Origin: Paenibacillus ihumii
Lineage (GTDB): Bacteria; Bacillota; Bacilli; Paenibacillales; Paenibacillaceae
Reading direction: 5' to 3'
DNA: 64,000 nt
Assembly (NCBI RefSeq): GCF_001403875.1
Contig: NZ_LN884298.1
Coordinates: forward strand, 619,160-683,159
Each line of letters starts with the position of its first letter. Within the stretch, counting starts at the first letter, position 1. Of the stretch, positions 1 through 11,000 are shown in pieces. The position numbers were made by a program, and so were the translations under genes. The notes under the pieces were generated by a model that saw only the letters and a list, made by a program, of their open reading frames with translations, made no database searches and was not told the DNA's origin.

Positions 1-2
1 TG

Positions 3-125
3 CTCGCCCTTGGCGCGATGATGGAGCTGCTCGTCGAGAAGGGCGTCCTTAGCCGCGAAGAGATCGCACAGAAGACCTCCGAGTTGGACCATGCTAAGGC
101 TCGCCCACCCTATCCCACGGCGTAG
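3..125 (+). CDS. C-terminal fragment of an unrecognised protein (cut by window edge)
   Basis: An open frame enters from the left edge and stops at a TAG. Only its last 40 residues are visible. The readable part is a predicted amphipathic helical stretch (MMELLVEKGVLSREEIAQK) followed by a short basic, proline-containing tail. It runs toward walJ and overlaps the walJ 3' end by 32 bases, so one of the two genes may end differently or the overlap may be real. No family is recognised, and too little is visible to infer a function. The protein-like composition of the helix is the only support for coding. Confidence 0.4.
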   Translation, partial: LALGAMMELLVEKGVLSREEIAQKTSELDHAKARPPYPTA

Positions 126-900
126 GACGATCCGCATAGGTGTCGCACAGGCGGAACTCACTGTCCCGGTAGAAGCACCCGCGATCCTCCATAGCGCTGC
201 GAACTGACATTTTAGCCAGATCCAGCATGTTATGCTCCTTGCTCAGATGAGCCAGATAAGTGCGCTTCATGCGGCCGTTCAGCAGCTCGCTGAGCACCTC
301 GCCTGACGCTTCATTCGACAAGTGGCCCATATCGCCAAGAATACGACGCTTGATGTTCCAGGGGTAGCGTCCCATGCGCAGCATTTCGATATCGTGATTC
401 GCCTCAAGGACGAGCACATCCGAATCAGCAATTGCCTGCTTTACTTTATCGCTTGCATAGCCCAAATCCGTGCAGACGCTCAGCTTCTCCCGGCCGTCGC
501 TGAAGGTATAACCGACAGGCTCTGCGGCATCATGCGAAATACCGAACGACTGCACCCGCATCGATCCGAAATCGCGGGCCTCGCCGGTGGCAAGGAGCCG
601 CCGGTTCTCCTCGGCAATGCTGCCAATCGACTTCTCCATCGCCTGCCACGTCTTCTCATTGGCGTAAATGGGCAAATTATATTTCCTCGCTACTGCCCCA
701 AGTCCCTTGATATGGTCGGAATGCTCATGTGTCACCAGAATGCCCGTCAGATTCTCGCCGGTCAATCCGCGCTCCAGCAGCAGCTCATCTATGCGGCGGG
801 CACTGAACCCCGCGTCGATCATCAGTGTAACCTCTCCGTCCGTCACCACCGTCGCATTCCCGGTAGATCCGCTCGACAGTACCGTAAATTGTAAACCCAT
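94..900 (-). CDS. walJ: WalJ (YycJ) metallo-beta-lactamase-fold hydrolase
   Basis: A 268-residue MBL-fold protein, last gene of the wal operon. The metal-binding signature THEHSDH lies near residue 60, with later metal-binding candidates in SHDAAEP and the HLSNEAS/HLSKEHN segments. WalJ homologues are cytoplasmic and have been linked to coordinating replication with division; the substrate is not settled. An in-frame ATG three codons upstream (at 909) overlaps the walI stop as TAATG but sits only two bases from the AAGGAG. I chose the second ATG because family members begin MxLxF and the spacing is better. It follows walI directly and is likely co-transcribed from walR. Confidence 0.9.
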   Translation of the reverse strand: MGLQFTVLSSGSTGNATVVTDGEVTLMIDAGFSARRIDELLLERGLTGENLTGILVTHEHSDHIKGLGAVARKYNLPIYANEKTWQAMEKSIGSIAEENRRLLATGEARDFGSMRVQSFGISHDAAEPVGYTFSDGREKLSVCTDLGYASDKVKQAIADSDVLVLEANHDIEMLRMGRYPWNIKRRILGDMGHLSNEASGEVLSELLNGRMKRTYLAHLSKEHNMLDLAKMSVRSAMEDRGCFYRDSEFRLCDTYADRPTPWDRVGEP

Positions 901-908
901 ATTCCCCA

Positions 909-1658
909 TTACTCCTTCGATTCCTTCGTGTTAGGACTGATGACGTCCCCGCTAATGCCCTGCACGTAATATTCCTCTCCGCTCTCCAGCAGGAAACGCC
1001 ATGCCGGCGAAGCCGGCAGATCGGCGTCCGAATCGAACACCTGACCGTAATAACCGAGCTCAATACTCGTCACTACGGCACCCTCCGGCAAAAAATTCTC
1101 AATAAGATTGCCCAGTGCCTTCGAAGCAGACAGCACCTGCTGCTCCTTCTCATCCGCTGATTCGTTGATTTCAATTAAATCCTGGCGGTAAGACAGGATT
1201 TTCTGATTGCTGTAATGCAGCTCCAGATTGATTTTAAAGAGCGGCCACTTTCCGTCCACGAGCGGATGCAGTACGAATATGTTCTCGCTTCCGGCCCATT
1301 CGTCATAACGGTAATTTCCGATATCCGGCAGGCTCGGACGCAGCGCATTGACCAGCTCCTTCGGCGTAAAGATCAGCCTGCTGTCCACAGGCGCCGGCAG
1401 CTCGACAACTTTATGGCTTTGCTGCCCATTGACGAAGCGATAGGAAATTTTGCGCAGCTGCGGCGTGTCGCTCGGAATTTGCGCGAGTACCTTGATGCGC
1501 TTACTCTCCATAACCTTCTGCGTACTGATTTCCAGCGAGGTAAGGTCGGGATTGGAGTCGGCCTGCTCCCTCAGGTCATTCCAGAGCTGATAGCCCAGCA
1601 CTAAATTCAGCAGCAAAAAAGCGTAAATCAGCACATTTTTAGCTCTGCCCCAATCCAT
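909..1658 (-). CDS. walI: WalI (YycI) regulator of WalK
   Basis: A 249-residue membrane-anchored protein. It starts MDWGRAKNVLIYAFLLLN, a single N-terminal membrane helix with the WGRAK start typical of YycI. The rest (about residues 35-245) is the extracytoplasmic YycI domain. In B. subtilis WalI and WalH form a complex with the sensor kinase WalK at the membrane and hold down its activity. The start has a good ribosome site (AGGGAGG). Unusually, it is separated from the walH stop by 208 bases, whereas these genes normally abut. Its own stop overlaps a potential upstream walJ start. Confidence 0.9.
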   Translation of the reverse strand: MDWGRAKNVLIYAFLLLNLVLGYQLWNDLREQADSNPDLTSLEISTQKVMESKRIKVLAQIPSDTPQLRKISYRFVNGQQSHKVVELPAPVDSRLIFTPKELVNALRPSLPDIGNYRYDEWAGSENIFVLHPLVDGKWPLFKINLELHYSNQKILSYRQDLIEINESADEKEQQVLSASKALGNLIENFLPEGAVVTSIELGYYGQVFDSDADLPASPAWRFLLESGEEYYVQGISGDVISPNTKESKE

Positions 1659-1866
1659 ACTCCATGACCTCCCTTGATTACAAATTGTCCACTCTTGTGA
1701 ATTGCCCTCTATCCTGCAAACTGCCTTCCAGTCTTGCGACTGGCGTCACCGCACGGATACCTTTCAAGCTGGCGAACATTCATTTTTGCGGTTTCGTTGT
1801 CCATACCTGTAAATTACGCACCTCTGCTTGTCCCCTGCGGAGCCTCTGATCCGGCACGCAATGCGC

Positions 1867-3147
1867 TTACTTCAGCTCATGCATCACACCGCTGCTCAGC
1901 TCAACGATCCATGCCGGTCTGAGCAGCAGCCCTTCCTGACTAAGCGAAGGAAGATAGGCCGGGAACAGATTAACGACGCCCTTCAGCTTACTGATCTTGT
2001 CCTTCAGCTCCTTGCCGCCGGACAGCTGAACGACCTGCTTGTCCCAATCGCCCGCCTTCACATACAGCAAGGAACGCTCATAACCCGTAATCGTCCCTTG
2101 GCGCATGGCAAGCGAAATCGTTCCGTAGCGGAACGAGCTGAAATCCATCACTGGAAAAGCGCCGAATTGCCCGTTCCCGAAATACTGGCGGAAGATGACC
2201 GAATTCATCTCGTCCAGGCCGTCCACCTGCTCCAAACGGTAGCTGCCGTTCCACCCGCCATGCTGATTCACGAAGTCGATCGCGGACAGCGCATTTCTGG
2301 CAGGGCTGTTCTCGCCTGCGGCCGGCGCCGCCGGATCGGTATAATTGATCCAGTTCCCATCCTGCTTTACCTGCAGGCTTCGCCTGCTGTCCGTATAAAT
2401 CTCCGAGCCGTCCTTCTCCCGGATAATTCTCGTAATGCTCGGGTCAAAGAACAGGCTGCCCTGGATTTGCTCGGTCGAGAACACGCCTACCTTCAGCAGG
2501 GTCTCAACCATATCAATGGGCTTCTCTGGAACATAGTAGCCATCCTGCAGCGTATACGGAATCCAATCCTTGCCGAAATCGACCTGCTGCCTCACGTCCT
2601 GCACCGTCAGATCAGCCTTCGTTGCTTCATATACGACATCTCCATGGGAGCTGAAGAAGAACACGCGCGCGCGCTCCTCATTCTCCCCGTTATAGATCAA
2701 CACCCGGTTAATGCTCTCTTCCTCGAACAACGAATCCGCCGAAATTTGCATCACCTTCTGCAGAAGCGATACGGGTACGCCGCTGCCGAACTGAAGCTCC
2801 ACACCCGCATATCTGCTGCGGATTTCCGACCAGTTCATATTATCTACCGCGATGCGCTGGAACCCTTCGAACATCCGGCCCTTCAGGCGCGAATAAATCA
2901 GGTCGTAGAACATCGAATCGGGATAGAACACCGTATGCCGGTTATCGCCCATGTGGACGGATATTTGCGCGGGGAATATAAGCTCCTCCGCTCGCATCTC
3001 CGCTCCCATATTCTCGGTCTTGATATAATCATTCTCCGTCTTGACCACCGGGTTGCTGCCAGGCAGCCGATAAATCAAGAAATAACTCTGTACCAGGCTG
3101 CAAGCGACAAGAAAGGCAAGCAAGAGAGACTTCACCGTTTCCTTCAC
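1867..3147 (-). CDS. walH: WalH (YycH) regulator of WalK
   Basis: A 426-residue protein with one N-terminal membrane helix (about residues 6-26, LLLAFLVACSLVQSYFLIY) and a large extracytoplasmic YycH region. Known role of the family: with WalI it modulates the WalK kinase that controls wall hydrolase genes. The start overlaps the walK stop by four bases, so translation is probably coupled. The length is close to the usual 430-455 residues. Nothing appears truncated. The gene order walR-K-H-I-J supports the call strongly. Confidence 0.92.
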   Translation of the reverse strand: MKETVKSLLLAFLVACSLVQSYFLIYRLPGSNPVVKTENDYIKTENMGAEMRAEELIFPAQISVHMGDNRHTVFYPDSMFYDLIYSRLKGRMFEGFQRIAVDNMNWSEIRSRYAGVELQFGSGVPVSLLQKVMQISADSLFEEESINRVLIYNGENEERARVFFFSSHGDVVYEATKADLTVQDVRQQVDFGKDWIPYTLQDGYYVPEKPIDMVETLLKVGVFSTEQIQGSLFFDPSITRIIREKDGSEIYTDSRRSLQVKQDGNWINYTDPAAPAAGENSPARNALSAIDFVNQHGGWNGSYRLEQVDGLDEMNSVIFRQYFGNGQFGAFPVMDFSSFRYGTISLAMRQGTITGYERSLLYVKAGDWDKQVVQLSGGKELKDKISKLKGVVNLFPAYLPSLSQEGLLLRPAWIVELSSGVMHELK

Positions 3148-4979
3148 TGTCCTTCGCCTCCTTGATCCCGTGTAGGCAGTGTAAAGGTTACCTTAGTGCC
3201 TTCCCCCAGCTCCGAGTCCAATGTGATCGTGCCGCCATGAGCCTTCACAATTTCCCGGGCAATGGACAGACCGAGACCGGTTCCTCCCATATTGCGGGCC
3301 CGCGCCTTGTCCACCCGATAGAACCGTTCAAAAATACGCTCCAAATCGCGCTTCGGTATGCCAATTCCATTATCCTGAACGGATATGGCGATCATCCCGT
3401 CATCGATCCGGCGCGCCTCAAATGCAATCTTCCCGCCCTCCGGCGTATACTTCATTGCATTGGAGATCAGGTTGTCCAGCACCTGATCGATTTGATCCCG
3501 GTCCATCCAGGCCGTATCCACGCCTTCCTCAATAAAAATCTCCGGATGAATCCCCTTCTCCTGCATTTGGAAGGAGAAGCGGTCCACGACCTCCTCCAGC
3601 ATTTCCAGCACCCCGGTGGATTGCTTGCGCAGCATGGCTTCCTTCGAATCAAGCCGGGATAAATGCAGCAGATCCGTAACGAGACGGATCATTCGCTCGG
3701 TCTGGTTCTGAATCACGGAGGCAAACCGCGGGCCAAGCTCCGGGTCCTGCAGGGCGCCATCCTCCAGCGCCTCCGTATAGCTCTTAATCGTCGTCAGCGG
3801 GGTCCGCAGCTCGTGGGAGACGTTCGCGACGAACTCCCGGCGGGAAGCCTCGAGCTTCTCCTGCTCCGTCACGTCCTGCAGCACCGCAATCGTCCCGCTC
3901 ACGCCGAACTCCCGGCGGTGGATCGGAGTAAACGTTACGCGGATCAGGAACGTATCCCCTTCGGGAGAATCGATCTCCAGTATGGCCGAATGCATCGTTC
4001 CCCGCTCCAGCATCGCCCGCTCCTCCAGCGGCAAATGCAGCACCGTCATAATATCCATGCCGCTGATCTCCTGCTCCTGAACCCGCAGCATCTCGCTGGC
4101 CCGGCGGTTCATCAGGATAACCTGACGCTTCTCATCCGCAGCAATGACCCCGTCGCTCATATTGGTGAGAATCGAAGCGAGCTTCTCCTTCTCTTCCTCG
4201 TTCTGGGCGAGCGCGTCTTGGAGCCGGCTTGTCATATAGTTGAACGCCTTGCTCAATTGACCGATCTCATCGTTGCCGAGTATCGGCATCTTCTGATGGA
4301 ACTGCCCTTCAGCCACCGCCGTCGCCCGCCGGGTCAGCTCCTTAATGGGCGATGTAATCGTATGGGAGAGAATCACGCCCAGCACGGCGGTCAAGGCCAG
4401 CGCCAGCAATATGCCAGAGATGAATATGCTGTTGATCCGCTCCATCGTGCTATAAAGCTCCGTCATCGACGCCGCAATATAGATGGCGCCCACCGTCTTG
4501 CCGTCCCGGACGACCGGCTTGGCCACTACCTTTTTGCGGACGTTATCTTCATCGATCATATATTCTTCATTGTCCCGTATTCCCTGCAGCGCCCTGCTGA
4601 CTACGGTCTGCGTATTCTTCTTGCCGACGTAATCCGCATGCGACGGCTTGGAGGTCGTCAGAACCCGGCCGCTCGCATCGAGCACCTGGATTTCAGCGCC
4701 GTTAATATTAAATAAATTGTTGACAAGAACGCTCAAATTATCAAGCGATGCATCTGCCGATTCTCCGGTAACCCCCAAGTTCTGCGCAGCCAGTACCGAT
4801 AGCAATGCCGCTCGCTCCTGCAGCTCCTTCGTAAAGTTGCTGGTCAGCGAGGTTTTCATTGCGCTCACGAAATAGACCCCGATCAATTGCATGGCGATCA
4901 GGATCAGAAGCACGTAAATGATGATCAGCTTAGCCTGGATCGTACGGAAGAAGGAGGGCAGATTCATCCTAGAATCCAC
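3144..4979 (-). CDS. walK: WalK (YycG) sensor histidine kinase
   Basis: A 611-residue histidine kinase, the same length as B. subtilis WalK. Order of parts: membrane helix 1 near residues 18-40, extracytoplasmic PAS-like sensor to about 180, helix 2 near 185-205, HAMP domain, cytoplasmic PAS near 265-370, then the phospho-acceptor box ([15 protein letters not shown], near residue 385-400). The ATP-binding domain shows [10 protein letters not shown] and GGTGLGLSI. It autophosphorylates and passes phosphate to WalR to control wall turnover. The start overlaps the walR coding end by 11 bases, indicating a coupled operon. An alternative ATG lies four codons in. Confidence 0.96.
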   Translation of the reverse strand: MDSRMNLPSFFRTIQAKLIIIYVLLILIAMQLIGVYFVSAMKTSLTSNFTKELQERAALLSVLAAQNLGVTGESADASLDNLSVLVNNLFNINGAEIQVLDASGRVLTTSKPSHADYVGKKNTQTVVSRALQGIRDNEEYMIDEDNVRKKVVAKPVVRDGKTVGAIYIAASMTELYSTMERINSIFISGILLALALTAVLGVILSHTITSPIKELTRRATAVAEGQFHQKMPILGNDEIGQLSKAFNYMTSRLQDALAQNEEEKEKLASILTNMSDGVIAADEKRQVILMNRRASEMLRVQEQEISGMDIMTVLHLPLEERAMLERGTMHSAILEIDSPEGDTFLIRVTFTPIHRREFGVSGTIAVLQDVTEQEKLEASRREFVANVSHELRTPLTTIKSYTEALEDGALQDPELGPRFASVIQNQTERMIRLVTDLLHLSRLDSKEAMLRKQSTGVLEMLEEVVDRFSFQMQEKGIHPEIFIEEGVDTAWMDRDQIDQVLDNLISNAMKYTPEGGKIAFEARRIDDGMIAISVQDNGIGIPKRDLERIFERFYRVDKARARNMGGTGLGLSIAREIVKAHGGTITLDSELGEGTKVTFTLPTRDQGGEGQ

Positions 4980-5682
4980 CCGCCTTGGAGCTGCGCATCA
5001 TATAGCCGAGGCCGCGCCGGGTCAAAATATACTCGGGCTTGCTCGGGTCGCTCTCGATCTTCTCCCGCAGCCGGCGAATCGTTACGTCCACCGTGCGAAC
5101 GTCCCCGAAATAGTCATACCCCCACACCGCTTGCAGCAGATGCTCGCGGGTCATCACCTTCCCGGCATTCTTCACCAGGTAATGAAGCAGCTCGAACTCC
5201 CGGTGAGTCAGATCCAACGGTTCACCGTTCTTGTATACCGTGTACATGTCGGTATCGATGAACAGCTCGAACAAGCTGATTCCCTGCTTGCCTTCGGCGC
5301 CCTCCAGCTGAGCCGGCCGCTGCTGGCGCCGCATTTGCGCCTTCACCCGGGCAAGAAGCTCGCGCGCGCTGAACGGCTTGGTGACATAATCATCCGCTCC
5401 AAGCTCCAGTCCAAGCACCTTATCGATTTCCCCATCCTTGGCGGTCAGCATAATAATCGGCGTCTGCAGGCGGGCACGCACCTCTCTGCACACATCCATG
5501 CCGTCCTTTCCGGGCAGCATCAAATCCAGCAGAATCAGATCCGGCTGCTCGTTGAATGCCAGCTCTACAGCCTCGATTCCATCGAAAGCGACGATGACCT
5601 CGTACCCTTCCTTCTCCAAATTGAATTTCAAAATATCGGCAATTGGACGCTCATCGTCCACCACTAGAATTTTACCTTGCAT
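4969..5682 (-). CDS. walR: WalR (YycF) OmpR-family response regulator
   Basis: A 237-residue response regulator. The receiver domain has the acidic pair D9-D10, phospho-acceptor D53 ([13 protein letters not shown]) and the conserved lysine in YVTKPF. A winged-helix DNA-binding domain follows from about residue 140, ending with [13 protein letters not shown] and RRGLGYM. It is the essential transcription regulator of wall hydrolase genes in Firmicutes and the first gene of the leftward wal operon. The divergent gene at 5897 also encodes an OmpR-type regulator, but that one belongs to a different system. Confidence 0.96.
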   Translation of the reverse strand: MQGKILVVDDERPIADILKFNLEKEGYEVIVAFDGIEAVELAFNEQPDLILLDLMLPGKDGMDVCREVRARLQTPIIMLTAKDGEIDKVLGLELGADDYVTKPFSARELLARVKAQMRRQQRPAQLEGAEGKQGISLFELFIDTDMYTVYKNGEPLDLTHREFELLHYLVKNAGKVMTREHLLQAVWGYDYFGDVRTVDVTIRRLREKIESDPSKPEYILTRRGLGYMMRSSKAGGF

Positions 5683-5896
5683 TGCTGCGATTCACCCCAA
5701 ACTCTCAGGCCTTGGCCACTCTTCCTCTATCTTACCATATCCTCAGTGTCATCAGCTATCGGGAAGCCTAGAGCAAATATTGAATGCCTCTGCCTAAAAC
5801 TGTTACTCTATCATTGGCGGCAATTGCCCCAATCGCTTTAGATCATACATACATTCACTTATTTTTACCAGTCACTTAAGGAGGAAAATTAAGCCT

Positions 5897-6583
5897 ATGA
5901 CCACCATTATGCTCGTCGATGACGACCCCCATATACGCGAACTGATTTGTCTCTATTTATCGAAGGAAGGATTACGTCCCATCCAGGCTGAAAATGGCGC
6001 CATGGCGCTGAAAATGATGGAGCAGGAAATCGTTGATCTGGTTGTGCTCGACATCATGATGCCGGTCATGGACGGCTGGGAGCTGTGCGGCGAGCTGCGC
6101 CGCCTGTACCCGGATACACCGCTGCTTATGGTTACTGCGAAGGGCGAGACGGGGCAGAAAATAAAGGGTTTTGACCTGGGTGCCGACGATTATGTCGTGA
6201 AGCCGTTTGAGCCGCTCGAGCTGGTGGCCCGGATCAAAGTGCTGCTCAAGCGCTATAAAATCGCTTCTTCCCAAAGCATTCAGCTCGGGAACATTTTGCT
6301 CGACCGCAAAAGCTATAAAGTGATCCGTGGATCCGAAGAAATCATGCTCCCTCCCAAGGAGTTCGAGCTTTTGTTCAAGCTCGGAAGCTATCCGGGGCAG
6401 ATCTTTACCCGCGGGCAGCTGATTGAACAAATCTGGGGTCCAGACTATACAGGGGATGACCGCACGGTCGACGTCCATATCAAAAGACTGCGCGAACGCT
6501 TTGCCGCAAACAGCGAGGAGACTCACTCCTTTCATATCGCCACCGTATACGGGCTAGGCTACCGCCTTGTGGTGGACAAATGA
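5897..6583 (+). CDS. OmpR-family response regulator paired with the next kinase
   Basis: A 228-residue regulator. The receiver has D8-D9-D10, phospho-acceptor D52 (VVLDIMMPVMDG) and lysine in YVVKPFEP. The C-terminal winged helix ends VDVHIKRLRERF and ATVYGLGYRLV. The TGA stop overlaps the kinase start (ATGA), so the pair is translationally coupled. The ribosome site AAGGAGG lies 12 bases upstream of the ATG. The pair is followed by RND pump and adaptor genes on the same strand, so the likely job is control of that pump; this is inference from position. It is divergent from walR across a 214-base gap. Confidence 0.9.
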   Translation: MTTIMLVDDDPHIRELICLYLSKEGLRPIQAENGAMALKMMEQEIVDLVVLDIMMPVMDGWELCGELRRLYPDTPLLMVTAKGETGQKIKGFDLGADDYVVKPFEPLELVARIKVLLKRYKIASSQSIQLGNILLDRKSYKVIRGSEEIMLPPKEFELLFKLGSYPGQIFTRGQLIEQIWGPDYTGDDRTVDVHIKRLRERFAANSEETHSFHIATVYGLGYRLVVDK

Positions 6584-7929
6584 TCAAATCGCTATACGTC
6601 CGTATCGTCGTGATGTTTCTAGTCGCCATTCTCGTCAGCCTGCTAACCTCCACGATGGTTATCGGCTATTTATACCAGCGTCAGATCCAGGATCAAACCC
6701 AGAACTACATGATTACGCTCGGCCAAAGCCTGATCCGGATTTTCGAGCGGGTCGGGTACGACCGCCGGGCCCTGGTGATGGACGACATCAAGGATCTGGC
6801 AAGTATGGTCAGTATGCAAATTTTTGACGGCTCCCTGTCCGAAGAGAAATACGGCTCGGATTCACTAATCGAGATAAGCCGGGAGCAAATTGAGCGCGTG
6901 CTTCAAGGGGAAATCGTGAAGGGAACTACCTCCGAAGGACATGCCTATGTGGGGCTGCCTTTCGGCCATCAAGGGCAAACCTATGCCATGTTTATCGATC
7001 CAAGCTCGAACAGCCAGGTCGGTTATCCGATCGGCGGCATGATCCTCACCGGAATCACTGTCCTGTTGGTGGGCGGCAGTCTGTTTTTTATCGTGGAAGC
7101 CGCCTTTCTGATCCAGCCTTTGCGCAGAATGACGGAAGCGACGAAACGGATGGCCAAAGGGGATTTCAGCAGCGAACTGAAAGCGCGGCGTAAAGACGAA
7201 TTGGGCGTCCTGGTGCAGAGCTTTAACGAAATGCGGCGGCAGCTGCGGCAAATGGAGGAGATGCGCCAGGACTTCGTCTCTAACGTCTCGCACGAAATTC
7301 AATCGCCGCTCACGTCCATCCGCGGCTTCGCCAAGGCGCTGAAGGAGACCGATGCGCTTGGCCCTATGGAACGGGATCGTTATTTGGACATCATTATCGC
7401 GGAAAGCGAACGAATGTCCCGGATGAGCGACAACCTGCTGCAGCTGGCCTCGCTAGAGTCGAAGCATCATCCTTTCCGTCCCGTTACATTCCGGCTCGAT
7501 GAACAGATCCGGCAAACGGCTGTCGCTCTTGAACCGCAATGGGCCGCCAAATCCATTGCGATCGATCTGGAGCTGCCCGTTGTGAAAATTTGCGGCGACC
7601 GTGACCAGCTGGATCAGGTGTGGATCAACCTGCTGGGGAACAGCATCCGCTTTACGCCGGTAGGCGGCAAAATCGCCATTGACGTGCGGCGGGGCATCCA
7701 CCAGGTTTCCGTGACGGTCAAAGATACGGGAATCGGCATTGCGCCCGGGGATCAAGCCCAGATATTCGAACGGTTCTACAAGGCGGACCGCTCGCGCAAC
7801 CGGGTTCATAATGGCAACGGGCTGGGCCTGGCGATCGTCAAAAGAATCGTGGATCTGCATCACGGCCATATCGAAGTGCGCAGCAAGCCCGGGGCCGGAA
7901 CGGAAATCACCGTCACCCTGCCGTCCTAA
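6580..7929 (+). CDS. Membrane sensor histidine kinase
   Basis: A 449-residue kinase. Membrane helix 1 lies near residues 9-30, a sensor region of about 120 residues follows, helix 2 is near 153-176, then HAMP. The acceptor box reads VSNVSHEIQSPLTSI, a variant in which the usual HELRTP is HEIQSP. The ATP domain carries DTGIGIAPGDQ and NGNGLGLAIVK. It probably phosphorylates the regulator encoded just upstream. The signal is unknown; a link to envelope stress or a toxic compound is suggested only by the following efflux genes. All catalytic boxes are intact. Confidence 0.9.
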   Translation: MIKSLYVRIVVMFLVAILVSLLTSTMVIGYLYQRQIQDQTQNYMITLGQSLIRIFERVGYDRRALVMDDIKDLASMVSMQIFDGSLSEEKYGSDSLIEISREQIERVLQGEIVKGTTSEGHAYVGLPFGHQGQTYAMFIDPSSNSQVGYPIGGMILTGITVLLVGGSLFFIVEAAFLIQPLRRMTEATKRMAKGDFSSELKARRKDELGVLVQSFNEMRRQLRQMEEMRQDFVSNVSHEIQSPLTSIRGFAKALKETDALGPMERDRYLDIIIAESERMSRMSDNLLQLASLESKHHPFRPVTFRLDEQIRQTAVALEPQWAAKSIAIDLELPVVKICGDRDQLDQVWINLLGNSIRFTPVGGKIAIDVRRGIHQVSVTVKDTGIGIAPGDQAQIFERFYKADRSRNRVHNGNGLGLAIVKRIVDLHHGHIEVRSKPGAGTEITVTLPS

Positions 7930-7995
7930 GCAATATAGTTTCTTTGATCTATGCGAATTAAATTTAAAGTTGACTTCTTATTTATTCATACTCAG

Positions 7996-8026
7996 TTCAC
8001 ATTTATTCGGTAGTCTTTCTTAAGAT
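7996..8026 (+). promoter_or_regulatory. Possible promoter before the RND pump gene
   Basis: TTCACA and TAAGAT are separated by 19 bases, with AGGAGG just downstream. Two short direct repeats around TTTATTC (near 7980 and 8002) precede or overlap it and could be a binding site for the OmpR-type regulator. The match is weak, so this is tentative. Confidence 0.3.
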
Positions 8027-8038
8027 AGGAGGATTACC

Positions 8039-11000
8039 ATGAACAAACTAATTCATTTTTCCATGAAAAATACAGGCGCCTTGTTTATCATGATCATCAT
8101 GTTGTTTGGCGGTGGCCTGTATGCTGCTGGGAAATTAAAGACGGAGATCATGCCGGACATCTCGATTCCCATGGTATACATAACGGCCCAATATCCCGGG
8201 TCTCCCAGCGACGTCATGGAGCAAGTAACCAGACCCATAGAGAAAAAAATAGCCAACATGGAGGGAGTTACCTCGCTGGACTCTACGTCAAGCGACAACT
8301 TTGCAACCATTATGGTCATGTTGACCGAAAAGTCCGACCCCGAAAAGAAAAAGCAAGATATTGAAAGCTTGCTGCAAGAGGTCAATCTTCCTGCTTCGGC
8401 CAGCACTCCGAAAGTGGCCACCTTCGGTTTCGCCTCAATTCCGGCTTATTATTTCGCCATCTATGGCGAAAATGGCATGAGCCAGACGGATCTGGATCAA
8501 TGGTATGCCAATGAGATCAAGCCCGAACTGGAATCGATCCCCGGCTACGACCACATGGACGAAATCGGAGCGCGGGAGACGAAGCTTACCATCAAGCTTG
8601 ATGCCGGGAAGCTGAACGCCTTTGGCCTTACTCCCGGACATGTATCCGGCCAGGTTCGCCAAAACCTCACTTCGCTGCCGGCAGGCGCCGTCGATCTCGA
8701 TGGCAGCTCCTTGATGGCCCGTGTAAAGGGCGACACCAACAGCGTATATAGCTTGGAAAACATGGATCTGCTGACCGCAAACGGCACCCGGGTTCGCTTG
8801 AATCAGCTGGGCAAGGTCGAATCGATCTCGGAATCGGATTTCATAGCTCGCCTGAATCAGCAGCCAGCCATCGGCATCCAACTGTACAAAACGAGCGATG
8901 CCAACGCTGTAGATTTCGCGAGGGAAGTCGAGTCACTGTTCGCAGACTGGGAGCAGAAGCTTCCCGATATCGGCTTTAAGACGATTTATGACACTTCGGA
9001 ACTAGTCAGTTCCTCCATTAGCGGAATGGTGCATGAAGGGCTCACCGGCGCGCTGCTGGCGGCGCTCGTGATCCTGCTGTTCCTGCGGAATATGCGCATG
9101 ACTTTGATTGTCCTGGTCTCGATTCCGCTTTCAATCCTGATTACGCTGCTCGTTATGAATTCCTTGGACATTTCCTTGAACATTCTAACGCTCGGCGGTA
9201 TGTTCATCGCGATCGGCCGGGTCGTGGACGACAGTATCGTCGTTATTGAAAATATATATTCGCATTTGCAGAAAGCGCAGGAGCGCGGCGAATCGGTCAT
9301 TAAGCTGGCCACCCGCGAAGTCGGCGCAGCCATTACGTCATCCACGCTGACGACGGTTGGGGTTTTTGCCCCGCTCGCCTTTGTCAGCGGTATGGTCGGG
9401 CAATTATTCCAGCCGTTCGCGATTACGTTGTCCACCGCCATGCTGGCTTCGCTGCTCGTGGCATTGACGGTGATTCCGATGCTGGCGAAGGTGCTGGTGC
9501 TCCGCGGAGCCAAGATCAAGCATCATGAAGAGAAGGCTGGGCGTTCGACGGCTTTTTACCGCCGTGTCCTGGAATGGTCGCTGCGCCACCGGATCAAAAC
9601 GCTGCTGGCCGCAGGATTTCTGTTCATCGCGTCAATTATCGGAACGCTGCCGTTCTTATCCATCACCTTGATGCCTGAGGAAGAGCCTCCGCGGCAGTTT
9701 TACTTCGTCATTAAGATGCCGTACGAGACTTCTTTGAAAACCATGGATGCCAAAGTCAAAGATATGGAGGATATTTTGCATCATGCGAAAATGTCCAATG
9801 GTCAGCCGCAATTTACCTTTACCGAATCGCTGATCGGATTTGACGGCTCCACGGAGGCAACACCTTACCGGGCGCAGATTTTCACCGAAGTCAGCGAAGG
9901 CAGCAACGTCAAAGCTGTTCAGGAGCAGTACAAAAACATTTTAATGGCCGAATTGCCGGTAGACTCTGAACTGGACGTTAGATCCCTGGAGGGCAATTCA
10001 GCAGGCGGCTCCGACTTCCAATATTCCTTGAAGGGGGACGACCTCAATCGGCTGGTTGAAGCTTCCGCGCTGCTGAAGGAGAAGCTGAAGGACTTTCCGG
10101 AAATTAAGGAAGTGGAGGACTCCCTCAGCGATGCCAAGAAGGAGCTTGAAATCGAAGTCGATCAGAACAAAGCTTGGCAATACGGGCTAAGCGCCTCTAC
10201 GGTACAGCAAACTGTCGCCGGCTGGCTGGCCGAGGATGAAATCGGTGATGTCAAGCTGGATAACATCACTTACACGACAACGGTCCAACTGGATAAATCG
10301 GGCATCGATACGCTGTCCAAGCTGGGGGACATTCCGTTCCATACGGGGAGCGGCTCCATCGTTTATCTGAAGGAAGTGGCGAAGCTGAACATGATCAATG
10401 CCGCCTCCAGCATTCAGCGCAACGACCAGGAACAGGTTGTGAACATTACCGCCAAAATCGACAGCCAAAACAAGGGCGGCGTTGCCGTTCAAGTGGCGAT
10501 GGCTCTGGATCAGGTCGAGCTTCCTGACGGGGTGTCGCGCGAAGTCGGCGGGATTAACGAAGATATCGGAGAAAGCTTCTCCCAGCTGTTTGTCGCCATG
10601 GCAGCGGCCGTATTTATCGTCTATCTCATCATGGTTATTGCTTTTGGCAATTTGAGCGCACCGTTTGTCATCCTGTTCTCGCTGCCGCTTGCTGTAATTG
10701 GCGGTTTACTTGGCCTGTTGATCAGCGGCGAAGCGCTGAGCATCACCTCGCTGATCGGCTTCATGATGCTGATCGGGATCGTCGTGACCAATGCGATTCT
10801 GCTTATCGACCGGACGCAGCAGCTCCGCGACGAAGGCTACACCGTTCGCCACGCCTTAATCGAAGCGGGCATGCTTCGCCTAAGACCGATTATCATGACG
10901 GCGGTCGTAACGATGGTTGCCATGCTGCCGCTTGCGCTTGGTTTTACCGAAGGCGGAGCTATCATTTCGAAAGGCATGGCCGTCGTCGTGATCGGCGGGC

